A stretch of DNA of 28,802 bases from an uncultured Candidatus Melainabacteria bacterium (GTDB taxonomy: Bacteria; Cyanobacteriota; Vampirovibrionia; Gastranaerophilales; Gastranaerophilaceae), in the NCBI GenBank assembly GCA_934754775.1, contig CAKVIM010000017.1:1-28802 (forward strand), in the 5' to 3' direction. This document shows, one piece after another, positions 22,016-28,802 of this stretch. Position 1 is the first letter of the stretch; every line of letters begins with the position of its first letter. A program made the position numbers and the translations under genes. The notes under the pieces were generated by a model. It had not been told where the DNA came from. It saw only the letters and a list, made by a program, of their open reading frames with translations, and did no database searches.

Positions 22016-22462
22016 TTATTTTTTCATAAGTCTGGCGATATCTCTATCTTGCGTCTTTTTAGCAATCGCCTCACGTTTATCGTAAAGTTTTTTACCCTTC
22101 GCCAAACCCAGTTCTATTTTAGCAAAACCATGAGTTAAAAACAATTCTAACGGTACAATTGTTACACCATCTTTTTTAACTTTGTCCTGAATCTTCAAGA
22201 TTTCACGTTTTTGCAGCAATAATTTTCTCACCCTGTCAGGTTTATGATTGTAACGATTTCCCTGCTCATAAGGTGAAATATGCATTCCATATAAGAAAAT
22301 CTCATTATCCTCAATCTTTGCAAACGAATCTTTTAGGTTTAACATTCCTTTGCGGATAGATTTTATTTCCGTTCCCGTTAACACAATCCCCGCAATAAAT
22401 TTGTCAAAAATTAAGAAATCATGAAAAGCTTTTCTGTTTGTAGATATGACTTTCTTATCCAT
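22016..22462 (-). CDS. smpB: SsrA-binding protein SmpB
   Basis: SmpB binds tmRNA and brings it to stalled ribosomes for trans-translation. The 148-residue product starts MDKKVISTNRKAFHDFLIFD and has the conserved GIVLTGTEIKSIRKGMLNLKDSFA, GMHISPYEQGNRYNHKPDR and C-terminal LAKGKKLYDKREAIAKK followed by the basic tail that acts in the decoding centre. An open frame extends 32 codons upstream, but it runs into the end of the radical SAM gene and does not resemble SmpB. The ATG at 22462 has no ribosome binding site. A perfect TATAAT ends six bases before it (see promoter), which predicts a leaderless message. No ssrA gene is in the window. Confidence 0.95.
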   Translation of the reverse strand: MDKKVISTNRKAFHDFLIFDKFIAGIVLTGTEIKSIRKGMLNLKDSFAKIEDNEIFLYGMHISPYEQGNRYNHKPDRVRKLLLQKREILKIQDKVKKDGVTIVPLELFLTHGFAKIELGLAKGKKLYDKREAIAKKTQDRDIARLMKK

Positions 22463-22468
22463 ATGAGC

Positions 22469-22497
22469 ATTATAATTCAAAACTTTGTGTTTGAAAA
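22469..22497 (-). promoter_or_regulatory. Promoter placing the start site at the smpB ATG (leaderless)
   Basis: TTTTCA (22497-22492), a 17-nt spacer and a perfect TATAAT (22474-22469) lie directly before the ATG at 22462, six bases apart. The -35 box matches four of six. It begins 5 nt past the stop codon of the upstream gene, giving smpB its own promoter. Confidence 0.65.
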
Positions 22498-22502
22498 GCA
22501 GT

Positions 22503-23429
22503 TTATTTATTAAACCTGCTACCTTGGCTAGTGTCACGTTTAAGGAATTCTCTATCAATTTTATTCAAGCAATCAAGTTTTTTACCTATCCAACGAGGGG
22601 CAACAAGTTCTGTCCTTAAACCATTCCCTGCTAATCTGTGAATAGTTGTTTTTGGTGGCAAATATTCCAAAAAGTCGCAAACTGTTTTGACATACTCATC
22701 TTCTGACATAAATTCCAACTCACCACGGTTATACATATCTGCAACCTTTGTTCCTTCTAAAGCACAAAGCATGTGAATTTTCACTCCTTCAGGTTCAAGT
22801 TTTGCAATTGTTTGGGCAGTTTCCATCATCTCATCATAGTTTTCAAAAAGGTTCAAAATAACGTGCAAACAAGTATTTATCCCATATTCCTTCGTCTTTT
22901 CATAAGCATTTAAAAAGCATTTGTAATCATGCCCACGATTAATTTTCTTTAGAGTTTTGTCATGCACCGATTGTAAACCATACTCAACCCATGTATAATA
23001 ATCCGGAACAAAGCCGGAAATAAGCTTCAACTTATCATCATCAACACAATCAGGACGAGTCCCTATAGAAATCCCTACTATATCAGGATGGTTTAATGAC
23101 GCTGTATAGATTTTTTCCAACTCATCAACAGGTTTATACGTATTAGAAAACGCCTGAAAATATGACATAAATTTTTGAGCCTTAAAGCGTTTGGCAAGAG
23201 TTTCCGCTCCGACTGCTACTTGTTCTTCAACGCTTAATCTGTTTGAATGAGCTTGAGAAAAACTCCCGCCATCATCACAGAATATACATCCGCAATTTGA
23301 TATTGTACCATCTCTATTTGGGCAGGAAAAACCTGCATCTATAGTTATCTTATAGACTTTTGCTCCAAATTTATTCTTTAAGTGTTGACTAAATTGGTTA
23401 TACCTTTTATCAGTTCCGTTGTATTCCAT
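22503..23429 (-). CDS. Radical SAM protein of the YtqA/YhcC family (TIGR01212-like)
   Basis: This 308-residue protein is a radical S-adenosylmethionine enzyme. The [4Fe-4S] ligands lie near the start in GFSCPNRDGTISNCGCIFC (the family's widely spaced CxxC ending). Further features include FQAFSNTYKPVDELEKIY, VGISIGTRPDCVDDD, EYGLQSVHDKTLKKINRGHD and LPPKTTIHRLAGNGL. In Bacillus a homologue (YtqA) has been linked to wobble-uridine tRNA modification; I recall the name MnmL but have not checked it. No YtqB-like methyltransferase is next to it. The ATG at 23429 lacks a ribosome binding site and I could not find a good promoter at a leaderless distance. It is divergent from the GH13 gene with a gap of only 56 bp. 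Confidence 0.9.
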   Translation of the reverse strand: MEYNGTDKRYNQFSQHLKNKFGAKVYKITIDAGFSCPNRDGTISNCGCIFCDDGGSFSQAHSNRLSVEEQVAVGAETLAKRFKAQKFMSYFQAFSNTYKPVDELEKIYTASLNHPDIVGISIGTRPDCVDDDKLKLISGFVPDYYTWVEYGLQSVHDKTLKKINRGHDYKCFLNAYEKTKEYGINTCLHVILNLFENYDEMMETAQTIAKLEPEGVKIHMLCALEGTKVADMYNRGELEFMSEDEYVKTVCDFLEYLPPKTTIHRLAGNGLRTELVAPRWIGKKLDCLNKIDREFLKRDTSQGSRFNK

Positions 23430-23485
23430 ATTAAAAGTTTAACATTAATATGCAGAAAAATATTTATTTGGTAAAATTTATATAT

Positions 23486-25006
23486 ATGAAAAAGGGAATT
23501 TTATTATTATTAGCATTATCATTGTTCACAAGTGGCACGTACGCAAGCGAAAACAATGACCTTAGAAGTTTATTTTTAAACAACAAAGCAACTATTTGCG
23601 GCATCAACATAAGAACGTTTAACGCAAAAGACACAAACGGGAACGGAATTATTGATAACGGCGAAGAGAGCGGGAATTTTATCAACGCTATTGAACGTTT
23701 GGACGAGATAAAATCACTCGGCATCAACACTTTACACGTACTTCCGATTACACCGGTAGGAAGACTTAAAGCTCTTGGAACAGCAGGTTCTGTTTACGCT
23801 ATATCTGATTTTTGGAGCGTAAACCCTCAGCTTGTAGACAAGAATTCTGGACTAAGTGATATCGAACAAGCAAAGAAATTTATCAACGAATGCCACAAAA
23901 GAAATATCAGAGTAATCATAGATTTACCTAGCTGCGGAGCTTATGACTTATTCTTAACTCATCCGGAACTCTTTATCAAGGACGAAAGACAATGCTCAAT
24001 CGTTCCGACTGATTGGACGGACGTTAGATTATTAAATACAGGAAACAACAAAAAGCTTAACGAAGATGTTCTTAACGCACACAAGAAGTTTGTAGACTTA
24101 GTGCTTGACTTAGGAGCAGACGGAATTAGAGCTGATGTTGCGACAATAAAACCATCTGCATTTTGGGAAGAAATTATCAAATACACCAGAGCCAAAGATA
24201 ACGAATTTATGTTCTTAGCAGAAGCTTCTGACTCCTGGAGAGAGCCTCCAAGCAAATATGCAGAATTCACGCCGTATGACAAATTGCTTTTAGCAGGTTT
24301 TGACGGGTATTACGGAAGTTTCTTCAACCTGAAAGAATGGAACGCTCAACAGTTTATGGAACATGTGAAATTTAATCAGAAACTACTTAACTCTTATAAA
24401 GAGCCAAAGAGCGTGATATTAAGCTTCTCAACTCACGACGAAGTTAGCCCGATAATTTTGCATGGGAAAAATTTCTCCAACATGATTATTTGGCTGAATG
24501 CAACACTGCCATACAATCCGTACTGCATTGACGGATTCTTTAGCGGAGACGATTATATCTACCCTTGGGCAAACACAAAGGCACCAGAAACAAGCACTGA
24601 TGACGATTATTACTTCGTACACAGAGGCAAGCTTGATATCTTCAATTTTTCAAGAAAACCGGAAGGTAAAGACGAAAAAATACTCAACAGTTTCAAAAAA
24701 GCGTACGCATTTAGAGCTGATAATGAAAATATCATAACAAAGGGTGATTTTACAGTTCTTAAAACACACAACAATCAAGTATTCGCATTCGAAAGAACAC
24801 TTGAAAAAGAACATATAATTGTTATTGGGAACTTAGATTTTAAGAATATTCAAAACAAAGTTATAATAAACGCTCCGAGCATAAAACATAATGAAAATAT
24901 GTCCGTGATAACAGGTGATGAGAACATAAAATCCGGACATCACAAATTGTTTGCGGATTTAGAAGCCGGAGAAATTAAAGTCATAAAATTTAGCGAAAGG
25001 AAATAA
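23486..25006 (+). CDS. Secreted GH13 (alpha-amylase superfamily) protein with EF-hand-like loop
   Basis: The 506-residue protein begins with a signal peptide (MKKGILLLLALSLFTSGTYA, cut near residue 20), so it acts outside the cytoplasm. It then has a GH13 TIM barrel. The predicted nucleophile is Asp217 (GIRADVA), the acid is Glu246 (FLAEAS), and the transition-state Asp is at 318 (STHDE). Early in the barrel is a canonical EF-hand loop, DTNGNGIIDNGEE (residues 49-61, ligands at loop positions 1, 3, 5, 9, 12). A C-terminal beta domain starts near residue 410. It probably acts on an alpha-glucan or related sugar. The substrate cannot be deduced. I chose the ATG at 23486 because it begins the signal peptide; an ATG at 23450 adds 12 residues. 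Neither has a ribosome binding site. The stop is 2 nt before trpS. Confidence 0.88.
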   Translation: MKKGILLLLALSLFTSGTYASENNDLRSLFLNNKATICGINIRTFNAKDTNGNGIIDNGEESGNFINAIERLDEIKSLGINTLHVLPITPVGRLKALGTAGSVYAISDFWSVNPQLVDKNSGLSDIEQAKKFINECHKRNIRVIIDLPSCGAYDLFLTHPELFIKDERQCSIVPTDWTDVRLLNTGNNKKLNEDVLNAHKKFVDLVLDLGADGIRADVATIKPSAFWEEIIKYTRAKDNEFMFLAEASDSWREPPSKYAEFTPYDKLLLAGFDGYYGSFFNLKEWNAQQFMEHVKFNQKLLNSYKEPKSVILSFSTHDEVSPIILHGKNFSNMIIWLNATLPYNPYCIDGFFSGDDYIYPWANTKAPETSTDDDYYFVHRGKLDIFNFSRKPEGKDEKILNSFKKAYAFRADNENIITKGDFTVLKTHNNQVFAFERTLEKEHIIVIGNLDFKNIQNKVIINAPSIKHNENMSVITGDENIKSGHHKLFADLEAGEIKVIKFSERK

Positions 25007-25008
25007 AT

Positions 25009-26013
25009 ATGCGAAATGAAATAGTATTTACAGGTATGCGTCCTACCGGAAAACTTCACCTTGGACATTACCTCGGTGTAATCGAAAATATGGTTAAACT
25101 TCAAGACGAATACAACTGCTACTACTTTATCGCTGATTGGCACGCTTTAACTACAAAATACGACAAAACAGAAGGCTTAAGACAAGATGTAATCGACGTT
25201 GCTACAGATTGGTTAGCTAGCGGAGTTGATCCGGAAAAAGCTACTATCTATGTACAATCACTTATTCCTGAAACTGCGGAATTACATATATATTTGAGTA
25301 TGATTACACCTCAAAACTGGGTAGAAAGAGATCCTAACCTTAAAGATATGGCAAAGATTTTGCGTTCAAAAGAAGGTTTCGCCTCTCAAATTAATTACGG
25401 CTTGATGGGCTATCCTGTACTTATGACAGCTGATATTCTTACATTTAACGCTGATTATGTACCGGTAGGTATTGACCAAGTTGCTCACGTTGAATTAACA
25501 AGAGATATCGCAAGAAGATTCAATAATATTTATAAAACAGATTTCTTCAAAGAAACAAAACCGCTTCTAAACAACTGCTCACTGATTTGCGGATTAGACG
25601 GCAACAAAATGGGCAAGTCATTCAACAACGATATCAAGATTGCCGACACAGAAGAAGTTACCGCTAAAAAAGTGATGTCTGCTATTACAGACAGAAGCCG
25701 AATGAGAAAAGACGATTTAGGACATCCGGATGAATGCGAAGTTGCTTTCAAATATTGGCAAATATTTGGCAGTGAAGACGAAGTTTGTGCAATTCGCTCA
25801 GAATGCGAAAAAGGTCAGCGTGGTTGTGCAGACTGCAAAAGACAACTCGGTGCTAAGATTAACGAACGCTTCCACGAAATCAGAGAAAAGAGAAAATACT
25901 ACGAAGCACACCCTGAAATCGTTGAAAAGATTCTTAATGAAGGTTCTGCACGTGCAAGAGTCGAAGCTCAAAAAGTATTAAAAGAAGTTAGAAAATTGGT
26001 TAGAATGTATTAA
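25009..26013 (+). CDS. trpS: Tryptophanyl-tRNA synthetase with iron-sulphur-type cysteine motif
   Basis: This class Ic synthetase charges tRNA-Trp. The 334-residue protein has the HIGH motif as HLGHYLG (17-23) and KMSKS as KMGKS (200-204), with DITPVG-like FNADYVPVGIDQVAHVELTRDI between them. The C-terminal region carries Cys243-x22-Cys266-x6-Cys273-x2-Cys276, the exact spacing of the [4Fe-4S] site described for the Thermotoga maritima enzyme. Most bacterial TrpRS lack it. AAAGGAAA precedes the ATG. It lies 2 nt after the GH13 stop and is therefore in one message with it, an odd pairing. No T-box leader is possible in such a spacer. A terminator follows. Confidence 0.95.
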   Translation: MRNEIVFTGMRPTGKLHLGHYLGVIENMVKLQDEYNCYYFIADWHALTTKYDKTEGLRQDVIDVATDWLASGVDPEKATIYVQSLIPETAELHIYLSMITPQNWVERDPNLKDMAKILRSKEGFASQINYGLMGYPVLMTADILTFNADYVPVGIDQVAHVELTRDIARRFNNIYKTDFFKETKPLLNNCSLICGLDGNKMGKSFNNDIKIADTEEVTAKKVMSAITDRSRMRKDDLGHPDECEVAFKYWQIFGSEDEVCAIRSECEKGQRGCADCKRQLGAKINERFHEIREKRKYYEAHPEIVEKILNEGSARARVEAQKVLKEVRKLVRMY

Positions 26014-26014
26014 T

Positions 26015-26043
26015 AAAAAGGTGAGATTTTTCTCACCTTTTTT
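26015..26043 (+). terminator. Rho-independent terminator after trpS
   Basis: The perfect 12-bp stem AAAAAGGTGAGA (26015-26026) pairs with 26031-26042 around TTTT. The T run is within the stem and runs on to 26043. It ends the GH13-trpS unit. Confidence 0.85.
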
Positions 26044-26044
26044 A

Positions 26045-26074
26045 TTAGCAAATTATTTTTTTAGGCGTTATAAA
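26045..26074 (+). promoter_or_regulatory. Promoter candidate for the L,D-transpeptidase gene (leaderless start)
   Basis: TTAGCA (26045-26050) and TATAAA (26069-26074) are 18 nt apart. Five bases separate the -10 box from the ATG at 26080, so the start is at or next to the ATG. No ribosome binding site precedes this gene. The -35 box sits against the trpS terminator. Confidence 0.5.
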
Positions 26075-26079
26075 TCAAT

Positions 26080-26688
26080 ATGAAGATTTTTAATAACATA
26101 CCTAAATTTGGCATCGCACTTACACTAATCACGGCACCGTTTTTATCAAATGCAGCAAATCAACTGGAAAAAGAACCGACACAAGATGTATATGTAGCTA
26201 AAACACCATCAGTTAAAGGAAGTAATGATTCAATCTTTATTGCTAAAGCCCCAAGCCCAGCAATTAAAATCCAAGGTAAAATGAAGAATGCAAAATTTGT
26301 CGTTGATTTAAGTTCAAATATTTTATACAAATACGACAACGATGGCAATCCTGAAACAGCATACCTTGTAGCGAGCGGGAAAAAGAGTACGCCGACTCAC
26401 AAGGGCGTTAGAATTGTAACTCACGTAGAAACATATCCTTATAATATGGCTCCAAAATACTCAAAGCGTCGCAGAAATCCGTCAGAATACGGCCCCCAAA
26501 TTATCTGCGTCAACAAGCTTGACCCTAAAACAGGAGCACAATCCCCAACCGGTGAATTTATCCACGGCAACAATGACCCTGAATCGTTAGGCAAATATTC
26601 TTCTCACGGCTGTATCAGAATGGACAACGAAATTATCCAAGAACTGGCTAAAGAAGTAAAAGCAGGCGACATCGTTATCCTACAATAG
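26080..26688 (+). CDS. L,D-transpeptidase (YkuD domain), exported
   Basis: These enzymes cross-link or attach proteins to peptidoglycan by 3-3 linkage. The 202-residue protein has an N-terminal signal peptide (MKIFNNIPKFGIALTLITAP, cleavage after SNA near residue 25). A linker follows, then a YkuD domain (about 70-200) with the active-site sequence HGNNDPESLGKYSSHGCIRM: His162, His176, Gly177, Cys178 (catalytic), Arg180. The start AKFVVDLSSNILYKY is typical of the family's first strands. It ends 11 nt from the stop of the convergent AAA gene. No ribosome binding site precedes it. The acceptor, peptidoglycan or a lipoprotein, cannot be told from sequence. Confidence 0.92.
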   Translation: MKIFNNIPKFGIALTLITAPFLSNAANQLEKEPTQDVYVAKTPSVKGSNDSIFIAKAPSPAIKIQGKMKNAKFVVDLSSNILYKYDNDGNPETAYLVASGKKSTPTHKGVRIVTHVETYPYNMAPKYSKRRRNPSEYGPQIICVNKLDPKTGAQSPTGEFIHGNNDPESLGKYSSHGCIRMDNEIIQELAKEVKAGDIVILQ

Positions 26689-26699
26689 CCGTTTACACT

Positions 26700-27851
26700 C
26701 TATTTTGACAACTCGCCATCTGAAAGTTGCAACTTTGTTTCCGCTTTTTTCAGATATTCAAATTTAAAATCATTATTATTACCATTAATTTTGTCTTCTA
26801 AATGGTAGCTTTTTGCTTCATTAACAACGTATTCCAAGTTTCTAAAAGAAAATTTTCGTTCTTCCATCCTTTGAGCTAAACTTTTTAATTCTTCATCATT
26901 GTTTTTTACAAAAGAATCATTACTCTTTATTTTATTCAAATTCATTTTTAACGCCTCATACAAACAATCTTTGTTTGGAAGCGGAACTTCTATAAGATTT
27001 TGAAAACGACTTATTGCTGCACTATCTAATTTATTATTTTTAGGCGAGATATTAGTCGTTCCTATTATTGTAACATTAGGAGTCCTTTCTTTTAACATTT
27101 CTAAATAATTCAAAAATACTGAACGTTCTTCTAATATACTAACCCAGTGTGTCCCTTTTGTTTTTTCAGTTATTTTATCGGCAGGAGCAAGCATAGCATC
27201 GATTTCATTAAATGTTACAACATAGCGTTTATTTGGATTATTTTCTGCTGTCTTTAATATTGTTTCAAATATACTTTTAAAATTTTGAACACCTTCACCT
27301 GCCCACATAGAATTATAATCCGAATTCATCACTTCTAAATATTCTGCATCTATTGATTTTGCAAAAATTTTAGAAAAAAATGACTTACCAGTACCCGGAG
27401 TTCCATATAATAATATGCGATTAGAAGCTTTTGGCTCACCTGTTTCTTTCAGTAAATTATTATCTGCCTTTAATTGATTTACCTGCCGCTTTAAAACATT
27501 TTTCAAATCAATATTAAGAGTTTTACAGTCTTCAATCGTTGGAATTGAGCTATTATTTTTTAAAGATTCAAATTGGCGAATATTTGCAGATATTGTTTTT
27601 TTCTTATTTTTAAACAACTCTAAAATTGTTTTCAAATTCCACACAAACATACCACCCAATATAATTATCCCAGTCAAACCAGAAATAAAAATTTGTCTCT
27701 CCTGTTGTTCTACAATCTTTCTTTTGTAATCTAAATCCGTATTTATTTGCATAGCTGCATTTTTGCCAATAAGAGAATAGTCACCCTTTTTGTCAAAGTT
27801 TTTATATGCAATATAATTACTATTAGAATTTGAATTGATTGGGAGAATCAT
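26700..27851 (-). CDS. Membrane-anchored AAA ATPase with Asn in Walker B
   Basis: The 383-residue protein has a polar N-terminal region that begins MILPINSNSNSN (about 1-50) and one membrane helix (54-72, IFISGLTGIIILGGMFVWN). Then comes a linker and a classic AAA domain (about 140-300). Walker A is GTPGTGKS (150-157), sensor 1 is TTN267, and an SRF motif gives Arg282 as a finger candidate. Walker B reads VVTFNEID (211-218) with Asn215 in place of the usual Asp, although Glu216 remains. A C-terminal helical lid follows (about 300-383). The nearest resemblance is to the FtsH, Cdc48 or Bcs1 type, but no protease motif exists. AAGGA lies 10 nt before the ATG. The glycine-zipper gene is 54 nt upstream on the same strand. 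The role is unknown; remodelling of a membrane protein is a reasonable guess. Confidence 0.85.
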   Translation of the reverse strand: MILPINSNSNSNYIAYKNFDKKGDYSLIGKNAAMQINTDLDYKRKIVEQQERQIFISGLTGIIILGGMFVWNLKTILELFKNKKKTISANIRQFESLKNNSSIPTIEDCKTLNIDLKNVLKRQVNQLKADNNLLKETGEPKASNRILLYGTPGTGKSFFSKIFAKSIDAEYLEVMNSDYNSMWAGEGVQNFKSIFETILKTAENNPNKRYVVTFNEIDAMLAPADKITEKTKGTHWVSILEERSVFLNYLEMLKERTPNVTIIGTTNISPKNNKLDSAAISRFQNLIEVPLPNKDCLYEALKMNLNKIKSNDSFVKNNDEELKSLAQRMEERKFSFRNLEYVVNEAKSYHLEDKINGNNNDFKFEYLKKAETKLQLSDGELSK

Positions 27852-27905
27852 AAGATGTGGTATCCTTAGATGTTTAATACTTTAAATTTAAGATAATAAA
27901 TAGGA

Positions 27906-28247
27906 TTATTCAGGTTTATTTTTATCATTTTCATCCAATTTATCTTCAATTAAACCACCCGCAATGCCACCGACATGTGCACCTACTCCGGCACCACAGG
28001 CTCCAACTCCAGAGAATCCAACAGCGGCTACTGCAGCACCTAGCCCTCCTGTTGCAACTACAAAAGCAGCAGCACCAACTCCAACCAGAGCACCACCTAT
28101 CATTCCAATTAAGGCACCTCTGTCACCCTTAAAAGAAACCGTTTGTTGAGAAACATTATTTATTGTTTTATTTGTATTTACTCTATCAAAACTTTTTCTC
28201 TTTTGCATATTACCATAATAATTTTGATTAATAGCCTGAATTCTCAT
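27906..28247 (-). CDS. Glycine-zipper small membrane protein of unknown function
   Basis: This 113-residue protein begins MRIQAINQNYYGNMQKRK. A polar stretch ends in VSFKG at residues 37-41. Then comes a Gly/Ala-rich region (44-100: GALIGMIGGALVGVGAAAFV, FSGVGACGAGVGAHVGG) with GxxxG spacing, able to pack as membrane helices or a hairpin, and a short acidic tail. AAGGAG lies 9 nt before the ATG at 28247. An open frame reaches 28313 but its extra residues have no binding site. It precedes the AAA ATPase gene by 54 nt in the same direction. Both proteins share an N-terminal pattern. Glycine zippers occur in outer-membrane lipoproteins, bacteriocin immunity proteins and pore-forming toxins, so its job is open. 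Confidence 0.8.
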   Translation of the reverse strand: MRIQAINQNYYGNMQKRKSFDRVNTNKTINNVSQQTVSFKGDRGALIGMIGGALVGVGAAAFVVATGGLGAAVAAVGFSGVGACGAGVGAHVGGIAGGLIEDKLDENDKNKPE

Positions 28248-28399
28248 TTTTATACTCCTTAATAAATTAACACATCTAAGATATATCACAGAAACTAAAT
28301 ATGCACAATACACAAAAACGCATATTGTAACATATTTTAATGTGTATTCATAGAAAAATCAAAATTACATAATAAAATATTGTTTATTAATTATTTATT

Positions 28400-28802
28400 T
28401 TACTTTTTCTTTTCACTTCTTGTTCTTATGGAAAGTCTGATTGGCGTTCCCATAAATCCAAACGCTTCTCTTAGTTTGTTTTCCATATAACGTTTGTAGT
28501 GATCTTTCATCAAATCTTCATTATTCGCAAACAAAATGAATGTTGGCGGTTTAATCGCAGCCTGAGTCGAATACATAATTTTCAAACGCTTGTTGCGTAT
28601 AGTTTGTGGTGGATTAAGAGCATAAGCTTCATTAACAACTTTGTTAAGCAAACCTGTAGAAACTCTCTTAGTACGTTCGTTTTGAACTTCTACAACTCTT
28701 GTAAAAATCTGATTTAATCTCAAATGAGTTAACGCACTGATATAGATTTTTGGAACATAATCCAAGAACGGGATTTCATGTGCAATTTTTTGCTCAAACT
28801 TA
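28400..28802 (-). CDS. der: Ribosome-associated GTPase Der, C-terminal part (runs off window)
   Basis: Der (EngA) is a two-GTPase-domain protein needed for 50S assembly. Only the last about 133 residues are visible; the frame stays open to the right edge. The visible part begins KFEQKIAHEIPFLDYVPKIY in the end of the second GTPase domain, whose G5-like loop is ISALTHLRL. The KH-like domain follows: NERTKRVSTGLLNKVVNEAY, PPTFILFANNEDLMKDHYKR, and the ending FMGTPIRLSIRTRSEKKK, typical of the family. The start codon and GTPase motifs lie to the right of the window. A gap of 152 bp separates it from the glycine-zipper gene; in it is a perfect 7-bp inverted repeat, AATATGC/GCATATT (28298-28304 and 28320-28326). 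Confidence 0.93.
   Translation of the reverse strand, partial: KFEQKIAHEIPFLDYVPKIYISALTHLRLNQIFTRVVEVQNERTKRVSTGLLNKVVNEAYALNPPQTIRNKRLKIMYSTQAAIKPPTFILFANNEDLMKDHYKRYMENKLREAFGFMGTPIRLSIRTRSEKKK

Noticed and set aside
22463..22558. 32-codon N-terminal extension of SmpB
   Set aside because: Residues do not resemble SmpB, overlap the upstream gene and cover the promoter.
24900..25008. T-box or trp-responsive leader for trpS
   Set aside because: trpS starts 2 nt after the GH13 stop, and no T-box core was seen in the preceding coding sequence.
27964..28149. Pro/Ala/Thr-rich plus-strand frame (MPPTCAPTPAPQAPTPENP)
   Set aside because: Complement of the Gly/Ala-rich zipper codons; antisense composition effect.
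28248..28399. Small RNA gene in the der upstream gap
   Set aside because: Only a 7-bp inverted repeat and no convincing promoter-terminator pair.

Overview
The window looks like a chromosomal segment of an AT-rich, fermentative bacterium with a double-membrane style gene set. I lean towards a non-photosynthetic cyanobacterial relative of the Gastranaerophilales/Melainabacteria type. Reasons: the low GC content, a type IV prepilin with the FTLAEVLITLVIIGVVAA-style start, a fused ADP-forming acetyl-CoA synthetase, a split ferredoxin-bearing glutamate synthase, and a PilZ protein near comM. This placement is inference from family memory and no search was run.

Layout. Positions 1-3377 (minus strand) hold the end of the alpha ribosomal operon in the order infA, rpmJ, rpsM, rpsK, rpsD, rpoA. 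Three of its spacers are filled by near-identical ~137 bp inverted-repeat elements, and a fourth is cut by the left window edge. Positions 3378-3714 are a divergent regulatory gap. Positions 3715-5895 (plus) carry a Met-rich small protein, YajQ and the Mg2+ channel MgtE. Positions 5881-9794 (minus) carry a membrane-anchored Lys/Glu/Ala-rich protein, an amidohydrolase with a C-terminal membrane anchor, and acetyl-CoA synthetase (ADP-forming). Positions 9970-12677 (plus) carry MTA phosphorylase, a YggT protein and a TPR/glycosyltransferase-like protein. Positions 12679-16858 (minus) carry a PlsC-like acyltransferase, a prepilin, ComM, a small unknown protein and a PilZ protein. Positions 16951-20869 (plus) carry a three-subunit glutamate synthase. 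Positions 20859-23429 (minus) carry a YkgJ cysteine-cluster protein, a MerR-like/coiled-coil protein, SmpB and a YtqA/YhcC radical SAM enzyme. Positions 23486-26688 (plus) carry a secreted GH13 protein, TrpS and an L,D-transpeptidase. Positions 26700-28802 (minus) carry a membrane AAA ATPase, a glycine-zipper protein and the 3' end of der.

How the parts fit. Acetyl-CoA synthetase (ADP-forming) gives ATP from acetyl-CoA, in line with fermentation. The glutamate synthase carries its own [4Fe-4S] domains and TrpRS carries the Cys spacing of an iron-sulphur TrpRS, which fits an anaerobe. PilZ, ComM and the prepilin suggest surface pili and DNA uptake.

The least expected signals are: (1) the inverted-repeat family between ribosomal genes, with a base-pair covariation in an internal hairpin; (2) a shared N-terminal peptide pattern (M-x-I-x-P/A-I/V-N-x-x-N) on three otherwise unrelated membrane-associated proteins, two of them adjacent (glycine-zipper protein and AAA ATPase with an Asn in Walker B); (3) four genes without a Shine-Dalgarno sequence whose -10 box lies 5-7 nt before the start codon, which predicts leaderless mRNAs; and (4) a second palindromic repeat, one copy of which appears interrupted. 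No tRNA, rRNA, CRISPR array or insertion sequence was seen.
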